Shown piece after piece: positions 8,500-16,262 of a stretch of DNA of 17,186 nucleotides (positions within the stretch are counted from its first letter, which is position 1; each line of letters begins with the position of its first letter). This DNA comes from HGM04593 sp045661205 (GTDB taxonomy: Bacteria > Bacteroidota > Bacteroidia > Bacteroidales > Bacteroidaceae): positions 1 through 17,186 of the forward strand of contig JAZRFE010000034.1 of assembly GCA_045661205.1 (NCBI GenBank), in the 5' to 3' direction. Under the pieces are notes generated by a model. That model was not told where the DNA came from. It did no database searches and saw only the letters and a program-made list of their open reading frames with translations. The position numbers were made by a program, and so were the translations under genes.

Positions 8500-10500
8500 T
8501 TATAAGGTTAATATAAAAGTTAAAGCATAGTTGCGGCCGGGCATCGGATAATAACGTATAATCTCGTAATTATCGTCAGTAATATTCCTCACTTCTGCCT
8601 TTGCTAAAAGCGAGACATCCTTGAAATTCCATGTGCGGGACAACCACAGCGAGTGGTCGCCATAAGAGGCAAGCTCGTTCGACGGAATATTTTTTGCAAT
8701 GTAATAACGCTTGCCGCTCCATAGGAGAGAGTAACCAAAATCTGCCACAGGAGTGGCAAAGGCAGCTTCTACAGCCCCCGAGTGCAACGGAGTGTAGACA
8801 ATCTGATTACCATAGAGCAACGAGCCGGGCGTGCGGTTCTCGGCACGCATATAACTGTACACTGCCGACAGGTGCAGTTTAGTGCGCGAGGAGAGAGAAA
8901 AAAGTCCCTTTACATTTACATCGGCACCTAGCGTCTCTACATTATCGACGTTGCTCATTTTCCATATAAAAACAGCAGGGACAGCAACTATCTTATCTTT
9001 TATCTCGCCGCGATACACATCGGCCGACACAGTAAGCTCATCGCACCACCCAAAAGGGCGTGCCGAATAAGCTACACCCACATTATACTGCCTTGTCCTT
9101 TCGGGAGAGAGTTTATAGTTACCTACCTCCCTGTAATATAAATCGTTGAACGTAGGCATGCGGAAGATATCCTTGTACGACGCGCGCAGACACAGATCGA
9201 TACCACTGAAAGGATAGCACGAGAGAGCCAACGACGGCGAGAAACGACTGCGGCCGGGAGCTACATCGCCACTCGCAGCACTCTCTATCGTGCGTGTGTG
9301 CAACAGCGAGCCGGTAACGGCGAAGGCGCGGTAGCTGTAACGTGCACTGACAGCACTGAGCAGAGTCACACGCTCGGGCTGCACAGGCATAGTCACATGG
9401 TTGTTAGTCGTGTGCAGAGTATTCCTGAACACCTCTTCGCTCCACGCCAACGAAAGTCGCCTTGCAAACTGTGGCGACCACTTAAGAGTGTACGAAAAAT
9501 CCGTCTCTTGCTGACGGTAGCGATCTATCGACACCGAGGTTGCAAGAGGCTCACGCATACGGTCGTAAGTAAAATTATGCTTGAGAGCGAGCTTCATTTT
9601 CAAATTCTGCGACGGTACAAATTCATAAAAGAGCTGCCCGAAAGCATTATAGCCCCTCAAACGGTCGGTCGTCTTGGGATTATTCACAACCACAGCCCCC
9701 GGAAGCCCACGCTCGTAGCCATAGCCATACACCTTCATGCGCAACAGATGACGCTCGCCACGCAGCCACGATACATTAAACTCGCCACGCAACTCCTCGA
9801 TATCGCTATTCTCGCGACGCCCGCTGACGGTGGTCGTAGGGTTTACTATTTTATAAGAATAATCACCCGAGGAGCCAACATACTCGCCAAAGGCCGAGAC
9901 ACCCCACCCCTCGCCGAAACTTCGGGAATAGTTCACACTGCCCTTATACGTGTCGAACGACGCAGCGCGCACAGACGCCTGCCAATCACCCGAGCGACTG
10001 CCCCCCACTGCGCCACGCGTCTCTAACGAGACGACACCCGCAGCAGCAAACATCCTCGCGCTCTTGTAAATATCATCGCCTTGCCCTATCAGCAGCTCTA
10101 CCCCCGAGAGGTTATCGGTAGAGTAACGCCCCAGGTCTACCTGCCCGCTCTGACAGTCGCCCACAGCCACGCCATCGTAAAAGACAGCAGTATGCTGCGC
10201 ACCAAGCCCTCTGATGCTCACTGTCTTGAGACCACCCACGCCACCATAATCCCTCACAGTGACACCACTCATGTGTTTGAGTGCATCGCCCACAGTCGCA
10301 GCCCCCATGCGCGCAATATCGTCAGAGGTCAGACGCTGCAACGGAACTGAACTCTCGGCAGCACCACGCGACAAAGAGCCACTCACCACCAACGAATCGA
10401 GCATACGCCCGTCGTCAGTCTGAGCCATCACAGGACAAAATTGCGGCAAACAGAGAGCAAGCCCTGTCGCAACAAGCATAAGCACGCGAAAAAATCGCAT
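8500..10500 (-). CDS. btuB: TonB-dependent outer-membrane corrinoid receptor, BtuB-like
   Basis: This 666-aa protein begins MRFFRVLMLVATGLALCLPQ. Residues 1-26 are a signal peptide, followed by a possible TonB box (LDSLVVSG, about 34-41) and a plug domain at about 46-165 (LTSDDIARMGAATVGDALKH, VSIRGLGAQHTAVFYDGV, GVELLIGQG). The rest, to a C-terminal PMPGRNYALTFILTL, is a beta-barrel rich in alternating strands. It would bring B12 across the outer membrane using TonB energy. The frame is open upstream to 10599, but that stretch lies in the riboswitch, so the start with the signal peptide (10500) is chosen. It is the first gene of the B12 operon, directly after a cobalamin riboswitch. No Shine-Dalgarno is seen; the leader before the start is very U/A-rich, as is usual in this phylum. 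Substrate assignment rests on the riboswitch and the BtuG-like neighbour. Confidence 0.93.
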   Translation of the reverse strand: MRFFRVLMLVATGLALCLPQFCPVMAQTDDGRMLDSLVVSGSLSRGAAESSVPLQRLTSDDIARMGAATVGDALKHMSGVTVRDYGGVGGLKTVSIRGLGAQHTAVFYDGVAVGDCQSGQVDLGRYSTDNLSGVELLIGQGDDIYKSARMFAAAGVVSLETRGAVGGSRSGDWQASVRAASFDTYKGSVNYSRSFGEGWGVSAFGEYVGSSGDYSYKIVNPTTTVSGRRENSDIEELRGEFNVSWLRGERHLLRMKVYGYGYERGLPGAVVVNNPKTTDRLRGYNAFGQLFYEFVPSQNLKMKLALKHNFTYDRMREPLATSVSIDRYRQQETDFSYTLKWSPQFARRLSLAWSEEVFRNTLHTTNNHVTMPVQPERVTLLSAVSARYSYRAFAVTGSLLHTRTIESAASGDVAPGRSRFSPSLALSCYPFSGIDLCLRASYKDIFRMPTFNDLYYREVGNYKLSPERTRQYNVGVAYSARPFGWCDELTVSADVYRGEIKDKIVAVPAVFIWKMSNVDNVETLGADVNVKGLFSLSSRTKLHLSAVYSYMRAENRTPGSLLYGNQIVYTPLHSGAVEAAFATPVADFGYSLLWSGKRYYIAKNIPSNELASYGDHSLWLSRTWNFKDVSLLAKAEVRNITDDNYEIIRYYPMPGRNYALTFILTL

Positions 10501-10569
10501 AAAAAATAATATGACAAATAAATACCGGCTCGTGTCCTTTCCGCGAGAACAGATGAGCGTTAATTTATC

Positions 10570-10725
10570 TTGCAGGTCTTCTGACTCACTCCGTTTCAAT
10601 CACCTTCCCACCCTTGCGGGCAGTGGTAACAGACTGACTGAAACTACATTATGGAGCATACAGCAGCGGGACTGTACAGGATTCTCACCTGTTTCCCTTT
10701 TAATCCTCGGCCTCGAAAAAGACTT
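10570..10725 (-). ncRNA. Cobalamin riboswitch aptamer
   Basis: Read on the minus strand this leader has the conserved blocks of a cobalamin riboswitch in the right order. GGGAAACAGGTGAGAATCC is followed by TACAGTCCCGCTGCTGT, then ACCACTGCCCGCAAGGGTGG and GAAGGTG. It ends with the B12 box GTCAGAAGACCTGC at about 10571-10584. It lies between the promoter at 10745-10775 and the btuB-like start at 10500. Binding of adenosyl- or another cobalamin should lower expression of the operon. The 70 nt between aptamer and start codon show no clear U-tailed terminator, so control of translation is more likely than of transcription. The outer edges are approximate. Confidence 0.93.
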
Positions 10726-10744
10726 TATGAGGAACAAGACAGCG

Positions 10745-10775
10745 CGAAGATAGTGAAAGTTGAGTGGAGAACAAA
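10745..10775 (-). promoter_or_regulatory. Promoter of the B12 uptake operon
   Basis: On the minus strand a TTTG element (10775-10772) is followed after exactly 19 bp by TATCTTCG (10752-10745), a one-mismatch copy of TAnnTTTG. This is the standard spacing for the primary sigma factor of Bacteroidetes. Transcription would start near 10740, just upstream of the cobalamin aptamer, giving a leader of about 240 nt. An all-A/T inverted repeat (10773-10792) overlaps the upstream element. This promoter and the riboswitch together account for most of the 10501-10814 gap. Confidence 0.75.
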
Positions 10776-10792
10776 ATAAATTCATTTATTTT
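10773..10792. repeat. A/T-only inverted repeat overlapping the btu promoter
   Basis: Two perfect 9-bp arms, AAAATAAAT and ATTTATTTT, are separated by 2 bp. The repeat covers the -33 element of the B12 operon promoter and lies 23 bp after the stop of the tandem-FRG gene. It could be a weak A/U hairpin terminator for that gene, an UP-type or operator site, or a chance product of AT-rich sequence. Confidence 0.4.
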
Positions 10793-10814
10793 TTATTGCC
10801 GAGACGCATTCCGG

Positions 10815-13800
10815 CTATTCATGTTCAATAGGCCCCCTATACATCAACCGCACATGGATGGAACTAAGGATATTACCTTTTTCTGCTTCCCATCGTTCTA
10901 TACACACTCTCTTTTCTTCGTCTGTAAATATGACAGGGCAGACGTCTTGTATCACCACAGCTTGTTCTTTCAGGTATTCCTGTATAACCTCATTAGAACA
11001 GTCTTTATAGTAACGTTCTTTAGTCATCTCAAGAGCCTGTCTGCTATGAACTTGTGATTGTCTTATATCGTTCACTTTGTCCTCCAATATTTCCTGTGGA
11101 AATAGTCGTTTAGAACGATTGCAATAGTTAAAAATCAGTTCCGAAATCTTAGGGTCGTGTTTGAACACAATACGTTGAGCCTTATTATTAAAATTCTCTT
11201 CAGGAAGCATCTTATACACAAGACCTGCTTGCAGCCCGGGGCGCGAAAATGGCTGTTGTCCTACCGCATTTAGTCTTTCATCTTTATAGCGTAACGCCGG
11301 TACATGATTATACACATACATAACACCTTCACCTTCTTCGGTAAAGGGAATATACTTCCCTTTATTACATTTAGTTGCAGCAAAGAATGCAGCCACCCAT
11401 TTATCGGCAGTCACATCCAAAACATCTGTTCTTATGCCATAATGCTGTCCTAATGCCGTCACATCAACCATAAGCGGTAAAGGATGTTTGCCATCCGGCG
11501 CATCATATTCCAACCCATCCAGATACATTGCAGTCAGCGGATAGTCTGAAAGTAAAATCTCCAATTCCATAAGACACAATCGCTCATAAAAAACTTGAGA
11601 GTCGGACAAATCTCTATATAAAGAGGGAACACATGCCCTTCCTTCCAGTTTATCAGATTGGCCACGATAATATCGTTGCGGAACAAGCCCTAACGGATAT
11701 AGACGACTGCGACCATCGGGCATCATGATAGCTTCAAACATTCCCTCTTGATAATGATTTGGGAACAACATTCTAATATCCGATTTTTCAAGATGGAACC
11801 ACTCTTCATCGAGTGCTAACATATCTAAAACATCTAATAAGTTGGGGAGAGGTTTCTGCTCGATTTCCGGCACCCACGAAGCAACAGCATGGTCTAAATC
11901 AATGCTTCTGATATATGCAAGACGAGATTCATCGTGCACACCTTCAGCATATTTCTCATATCGCTTAGCACCCTCCTTCGCCTTTTCCCTATCACCAATA
12001 GTTAAAGCCGTTTTGATATAAAACTCGGCAGTGCGCATAGCCTCACCCCATGCATGTATCTCTTCATAGAAATTCAATGCCGATTGTATGAGGTCAAGAT
12101 CATTGTTTATCATCCCCCTTAAACGGTCGAATCCGGCCTTTGCTCCAGGATGTCTATAAACATCCCTGTCTATATCTTTATTAACCAAACGTAATGCTTC
12201 ATCGTGATATCTTTTATCGTTAGTTCTATGCCATAAAAGGAAATACGACATTGCCATACGCTCCTTGCAGCAAGCAGTCATTTCTTCATTTTTATTCTTT
12301 TCAAAGAAAATCCTTGCTTTCCACAGCAACGAAAGAGACAATGCCGGATAGTGAATACCTATCATCTTGGCAAGTTCAAAATAACATTTGCCAATGAGTT
12401 CTGGCGAGCCTGCCTCCTCGGCCTCGCCAAGAGCTTCACTGATAGAGTTAACACTGAACAGCAGACGGCTTTCATCCGATTCTATGGAGCCTTTTGCTAA
12501 AAGGGCTCTTGCTCTCTCTGTATGAGTCAGTTCCTTTGCAAGTAGAGTGTCACATAGACGCAAACCATTTGCATTTCGACCCAATCGACGATTTACCTCT
12601 ACTTCGCGCAGCCCCATCTCAAAGTCAAGGACTCTATCAAAGGACTTACCCATATTTTGCACTATCTTCTTATATTCTTCTATGCACCTAAGAGCCTCTT
12701 CCGATTTTCCAACATTCATGCAAGATGCACTCCTGTTATAAAGATGCAACAATTCATTTTGGAGGTTCAAACTTAAACTGTCCTCATTTCCATCTGCCAT
12801 TGGGATTACGGGCTGAAAAAGAATACTACTTATGTACCTTTCCTTGCCTCCTGCATTCCACAAATTCCAATCACGCTGTATCACCTCGGGCGGGAATGAC
12901 GAATTCAAATCGGGTGTAATCTCATAACCGAGGGACTTAACTTCCTCGCAAAGTTGTTGCATACTTTTTTCAGGATAGTATATTTTCCTTGCCAGCTCAA
13001 CTGAACGGATTGATAGTTTTTTCTGACTTATTATAGATTTCACCACATCAGCAAACGCATCATCCGGCATATATTTCTTTCCAAATTGTGACAGCGTATA
13101 TATCAACCTGTTTGCCGAATTGTTGTGTCGGAAAAAAATTCGTTGCCATTTGGGTAAGGTATTGAAATCTTCAGCCTCTGACATCTTCCTGACAAAACCG
13201 CATTGTCTGCCGGGGCGATTGAAATATTGCAATCCGATAGGTAAAACTTCTGTTAAGTCTCTTTCGTCCTCGGATGAGCTAATATCAAAGACCCGCATGT
13301 ATAATACACCGTAAGTATTATTAAATGGGGTAGATTCCTCTATCGTATAAGGATAATAGGTTATGTTATCACTCGACTTGGTTGCAGCAAAAAAGGCAGC
13401 TGTCCATATATCATTCGTCAAATCCAAGTATTCGGTGTTGATGCCATAATGCTGTGCAAGACCGTCATACATTATCGTTAAATTGAGTTGGAGAAGTTTT
13501 CCTACATGTATTGGATTCTCCTCAATGAACCTGATAACGGGATGAGTTCGCATGACAAGTATCATTTCCGCAGTTTGGAGATACGAGCGCAACCGTTCAT
13601 CGGGCAGCTGTTCTTTCTCGAACCTATTCAAAGATGGTTTGCACGATTCATGATAATGGTTTTGACCTCTATAAAACGTAAAGGGTGTTCTACTCGCAGG
13701 CATCAGAACCGGAAAGCCCAACATATCATTTCTCATGAGGAAATAGCGACCTACCCTGGTAAGATCATAGGTAATTGCACTGCACACCCCCTTTAATAGA

Positions 13801-13925
13801 GGCATCTTGTGAAGTTGCTCCTGTTCTTCTTCCTCGACAACCTTTTTCAATATATCCAATATCGTGGGGTAGGAAGAGATTGTCTCCGGCGTTGGTTGGT
13901 TGCTATAACGACTCCAATCCATCAT
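10815..13925 (-). CDS. Tandem FRG-domain protein with a helical TPR-like middle, 1036 aa
   Basis: The protein carries two complete FRG domains. FRG1, about residues 78-320, has FYRGQ (84-88), AQHYGINTEYLDLT (157-170), AAFFAATK (176-183), RPGRQCGFV (238-246) and QRIFFRH (261-267). FRG2, about 745-975, repeats the pattern with YYRGQ (752-756), GQHYGIRTDVLDVT (826-839), AAFFAATK (845-852), RPGLQAGLV (895-903) and QRIVFKH (917-923). Between them, about 385-690, is an alpha-helical stretch with TPR-like pairs such as LYNRSASCMNVGKSEEALRC. There is no signal peptide or membrane segment, so it is probably cytoplasmic. FRG is a domain of unknown biochemistry named for its (F/Y)RG motif; an enzymatic or toxin-like role is my inference. 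The start ATG overlaps the stop of the upstream TPR gene (ATGA), so the two are translationally coupled; a second ATG follows directly. Base composition looks lower in GC than the B12 and glmM genes around it. Domain calls are firm; the function is open. Confidence 0.92.
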   Translation of the reverse strand: MMDWSRYSNQPTPETISSYPTILDILKKVVEEEEQEQLHKMPLLKGVCSAITYDLTRVGRYFLMRNDMLGFPVLMPASRTPFTFYRGQNHYHESCKPSLNRFEKEQLPDERLRSYLQTAEMILVMRTHPVIRFIEENPIHVGKLLQLNLTIMYDGLAQHYGINTEYLDLTNDIWTAAFFAATKSSDNITYYPYTIEESTPFNNTYGVLYMRVFDISSSEDERDLTEVLPIGLQYFNRPGRQCGFVRKMSEAEDFNTLPKWQRIFFRHNNSANRLIYTLSQFGKKYMPDDAFADVVKSIISQKKLSIRSVELARKIYYPEKSMQQLCEEVKSLGYEITPDLNSSFPPEVIQRDWNLWNAGGKERYISSILFQPVIPMADGNEDSLSLNLQNELLHLYNRSASCMNVGKSEEALRCIEEYKKIVQNMGKSFDRVLDFEMGLREVEVNRRLGRNANGLRLCDTLLAKELTHTERARALLAKGSIESDESRLLFSVNSISEALGEAEEAGSPELIGKCYFELAKMIGIHYPALSLSLLWKARIFFEKNKNEEMTACCKERMAMSYFLLWHRTNDKRYHDEALRLVNKDIDRDVYRHPGAKAGFDRLRGMINNDLDLIQSALNFYEEIHAWGEAMRTAEFYIKTALTIGDREKAKEGAKRYEKYAEGVHDESRLAYIRSIDLDHAVASWVPEIEQKPLPNLLDVLDMLALDEEWFHLEKSDIRMLFPNHYQEGMFEAIMMPDGRSRLYPLGLVPQRYYRGQSDKLEGRACVPSLYRDLSDSQVFYERLCLMELEILLSDYPLTAMYLDGLEYDAPDGKHPLPLMVDVTALGQHYGIRTDVLDVTADKWVAAFFAATKCNKGKYIPFTEEGEGVMYVYNHVPALRYKDERLNAVGQQPFSRPGLQAGLVYKMLPEENFNNKAQRIVFKHDPKISELIFNYCNRSKRLFPQEILEDKVNDIRQSQVHSRQALEMTKERYYKDCSNEVIQEYLKEQAVVIQDVCPVIFTDEEKRVCIERWEAEKGNILSSIHVRLMYRGPIEHE

Positions 13926-14626
13926 AGAAATGCATTGAATTGGTTATACCATGTAGTCAGAATCTCCTCTGCCACTTCCGGCTTACCGTCTTTCAACATA
14001 TACAATGCTCTAACAGCTTCTGTGTGCATGGCTATTTTTGCCGAGTGGTGGTCACAGGCAAGGTCGGAAGACTCTCGCAACTTTTCCATTCCCAGCTCTT
14101 TATGGCCTAATTGACGTAGGATTAGCCCTGTATAATATTTAACAACCGCTACAAGGCAGTAATCATTAACTTCTTCTGCATAAATTGAGGCAGTGGAAAT
14201 AGAATCTAACGCTTCATCCCAAGACTGCTTATGCATATAATTTTTAGCAATATGCAAATAACCTTGAGACAAAGCTGCTTTATCATTACACTCTTTCGCA
14301 AACTGTATTCCTTGCTCCAAAACCAATATAGATTCATCGAATTTCCCACAATCCTGATACATTTTGCTCTTAAAAAACAGTGCAGTAAGCCGCTCGCGAT
14401 ATGCACCTTGCTCAAGTATCGATTCAATACAAGAGACTGCCTCTTCATGCAATCGTAAGTCCACTAAAAACGGAAGGAGCAAACTCTGTAATTGCAATTT
14501 AAATGAAGAGTCTTCACATTTACGAATCATGTCCAACACTTCCCGGCAGGTATAAAAACAAGCGTGTCTGTCGCCTGTCATAAGTTTTATGTGTAACTCA
14601 TTCAGTATATGTTGATTCTCATCCAT
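13922..14626 (-). CDS. TPR-repeat protein, partner of the tandem FRG protein
   Basis: This 234-aa soluble protein is all helical, with three to five TPR-like units. The clearest are at about 81-114 (TALFFKSKMYQDCGKFDESI), 118-151 (GYLHIAKNYMHKQSWDEALD) and 158-191 (YYTGLILRQLGHKELGMEKL); a weaker one is around 46-80 (FLVDLRLHEEAVSCIESIL). It has no signal peptide, membrane segment or enzymatic motif. TPRs bind proteins or peptides, so a role as sensor, adaptor or restraint for the FRG protein is plausible. Support comes from the 4-nt ATGA overlap with the FRG gene, from a shared promoter, and from the TPR-like middle of the FRG protein itself. The function is inferred from context only. It is the first gene after the terminator of the glmM unit. 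Confidence 0.85.
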   Translation of the reverse strand: MDENQHILNELHIKLMTGDRHACFYTCREVLDMIRKCEDSSFKLQLQSLLLPFLVDLRLHEEAVSCIESILEQGAYRERLTALFFKSKMYQDCGKFDESILVLEQGIQFAKECNDKAALSQGYLHIAKNYMHKQSWDEALDSISTASIYAEEVNDYCLVAVVKYYTGLILRQLGHKELGMEKLRESSDLACDHHSAKIAMHTEAVRALYMLKDGKPEVAEEILTTWYNQFNAFL

Positions 14627-14673
14627 ATAATCATTACATTAATTTGCTTTATATATGTTAAAACAACTATATT

Positions 14674-14705
14674 CAAAGATAAACATATTATTTCAGAAAG
14701 AGAAA
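14674..14705 (-). promoter_or_regulatory. Promoter of the TPR/FRG operon
   Basis: On the minus strand TTTC (14705-14702) is followed after 20 bp by TATCTTTG (14681-14674), a perfect TAnnTTTG. The upstream element has one mismatch from TTTG. Transcription would start near 14668, leaving a leader of about 40 nt before the ATG at 14626. With the inverted repeat at 14779-14830 just upstream, this makes the TPR/FRG pair an independent transcription unit. Confidence 0.6.
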
Positions 14706-14778
14706 TATTCTTCAAAAAAACTCCCAAAAAGCAAGAAGCAATTGGGGAGAAAAGAAATATCTTTTAATAAGATTACGA

Positions 14779-14830
14779 GCATTATAAATAAGCAAGGGTG
14801 GCATTTGCCACCCTTGCTTATTTATAATGC
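14779..14830 (-). terminator. Terminator of the DUF4827/glmM unit (perfect 25-bp inverted repeat)
   Basis: The arms GCATTATAAATAAGCAAGGGTGGCA and its exact complement are separated by only TT. The GC-rich core GCAAGGGTGGCA folds on TGCCACCCTTGC and is followed by TTATTTATAA in either direction, so it can stop transcription from both strands. It lies 43 bp after the stop of the mutase gene. The rest of the 14627-14873 gap is AT-rich and holds the TPR/FRG promoter. Confidence 0.8.
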
Positions 14831-14873
14831 TTCAACTAAGGAAGCAGTGCAATTAAAAGAATTATCAAAAGAC

Positions 14874-16262
14874 TTACACCAAAGTCTCCACAACTTTCAT
14901 AATCTCAAGACCCACAGCATCGGCCTCTTCCTGAGTGGGAGCCTCGGAATATACGCGGATGATAGGCTCGGTGTTACTCTTTCTCAAGTGTACCCAACTG
15001 TTCTCAAAGTCGAGTTTAACTCCGTCGATGTCGTTGATAGCAGCCTTGCCGGCATACAGTTCCTTTATCTTTACGAGGATTGCATCAACGTCGGTACCAG
15101 GCTGCAAGTCAATTCTGTTCTTACCCATGAAGTATGCAGGGTATGAAGTTCTTATCTCGCTCACTTTCTTACCTTCGTGTGCAAGGTGGCTGAGGAAAAG
15201 ACCGATACCTACAAGAGCGTCGCGACCATAGTGGCTCTCGGGATAGATTACTCCGCCGTTGCCTTCGCCGCCAATAACAGCACCGGTCTCTTTCATCAGG
15301 GTAACCACGTTCACCTCGCCAACAGCAGATGCTGCATAGCTGCCTCCACGAGCGTTTGTCACGTCGCGCAGTGCACGTGTCGAAGAGAGGTTGGAAACAG
15401 TGTTTCCGGGTGTGTGCTTCAATACATAGTCGGCAACTGTCACAAGAGTGTACTCCTCGCCGTACATGTCGCCATTCTCGCAGATGATTGCCAAACGGTC
15501 TACGTCGGGGTCTACCACAAAGGCAACGTCGTTGCCACCCTTAGCCATCAACTGCATGATGTCGCACAGATTCTTAGCAAGAGGCTCGGGATTGTGCTGG
15601 AAATCGCCGGTAGGCTCGCAGTAGAGTTTCTCTACGCTCTTCACGCCCAACTGCTCAAGAAGCATAGGGAGAACAACGCCACCTACTGAGTTTACACAGT
15701 CGATAGCCACCTTGAAGCCTGCCTTTTTGATCGCTTCAACATCCACCAAGGGCAATGCAAGTACCGCATCGATATGTTTCTGATTATAGGTCTCGTCGAG
15801 ACGATATTTACCGAGCGTCTCAACATCGGCATATACAAACTCCTCGGCCTCGGCTATGCGAAGAACCTCCTGGCCCTCGGCTGCATTGAGGAACTCACCA
15901 CGCTCGTTAAGGAGTTTCAAGGCGTTCCACTGACGGGGATTGTGGCTGGCAGTGAGGATAATACCTCCGCAAGCTCCCTCCATTGTCACAGCAAGCTCTG
16001 TGGTGGGGGTAGATGCAAGGCCTATGTCCACAACATCGAAGCCCATACCCATGAGAGTACCGCAAACAACTTTATTGACCATGTCGCCTGAAAGTCTTGC
16101 GTCACGACCAACTACAATTTTGTTACTCTGCACTGTGGTAGTCTTACGTATCAGCGATGCGTATGCTGATGTTAATTTCACAACATCCAGAGGTGTTAAA
16201 CCCTCATCGGCATGTCCGCCGATGGTTCCTCTGATTCCCGAGATCGATTTAATTAATGTCAT
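14874..16262 (-). CDS. glmM: Phosphoglucosamine/phosphohexose mutase (alpha-D-phosphohexomutase family)
   Basis: This cytosolic enzyme, 462 aa, shows all four functional loops of the alpha-D-phosphohexomutase family. The phosphoserine loop is TASHNP (104-109, catalytic Ser106), the metal loop DPDVDR (251-256), the sugar loop GGEGNGG (331-337) and the phosphate loop RKSNTEPIIR (427-436). The start SISGIRGTIG is also typical. It should interconvert glucosamine-6-phosphate and glucosamine-1-phosphate for UDP-GlcNAc and peptidoglycan synthesis. The sugar loop is GEGNGG rather than the GEMSGH-type loop of E. coli GlmM, so it resembles the archaeal-like GlmM/phosphohexomutase group and may also accept glucose or mannose phosphates. 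It overlaps the DUF4827-like gene upstream by 14 nt and is followed by a strong terminator, so the pair forms one operon. Family is certain; exact substrate less so. Confidence 0.93.
   Translation of the reverse strand: MTLIKSISGIRGTIGGHADEGLTPLDVVKLTSAYASLIRKTTTVQSNKIVVGRDARLSGDMVNKVVCGTLMGMGFDVVDIGLASTPTTELAVTMEGACGGIILTASHNPRQWNALKLLNERGEFLNAAEGQEVLRIAEAEEFVYADVETLGKYRLDETYNQKHIDAVLALPLVDVEAIKKAGFKVAIDCVNSVGGVVLPMLLEQLGVKSVEKLYCEPTGDFQHNPEPLAKNLCDIMQLMAKGGNDVAFVVDPDVDRLAIICENGDMYGEEYTLVTVADYVLKHTPGNTVSNLSSTRALRDVTNARGGSYAASAVGEVNVVTLMKETGAVIGGEGNGGVIYPESHYGRDALVGIGLFLSHLAHEGKKVSEIRTSYPAYFMGKNRIDLQPGTDVDAILVKIKELYAGKAAINDIDGVKLDFENSWVHLRKSNTEPIIRVYSEAPTQEEADAVGLEIMKVVETLV

Noticed and set aside
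9298..10026. 242-codon plus-strand reading frame opposite the TonB receptor
   Set aside because: Antisense shadow of the beta-barrel coding sequence, with no recognisable motif.
10501..10599. N-terminal extension of the BtuB-like frame up to an ATG at 10599
   Set aside because: The extra 33 codons lie in the riboswitch B12 box and leader, have no signal peptide character, and a proper signal peptide starts at 10500.
10600..10785. 61-codon minus-strand reading frame upstream of btuB
   Set aside because: It covers the promoter and the cobalamin aptamer, whose conserved RNA motifs explain the sequence.
10797..10814. GCCG/CGGC hairpin after the FRG gene as an intrinsic terminator
   Set aside because: The stem is only 4-5 bp with a long loop, and the bases after it are A-rich instead of U-rich.
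14655..15146. 163-codon plus-strand reading frame
   Set aside because: It runs through the terminator palindrome and antisense into the mutase gene; no domain or signal is visible and the first part is low-complexity lysine-rich.
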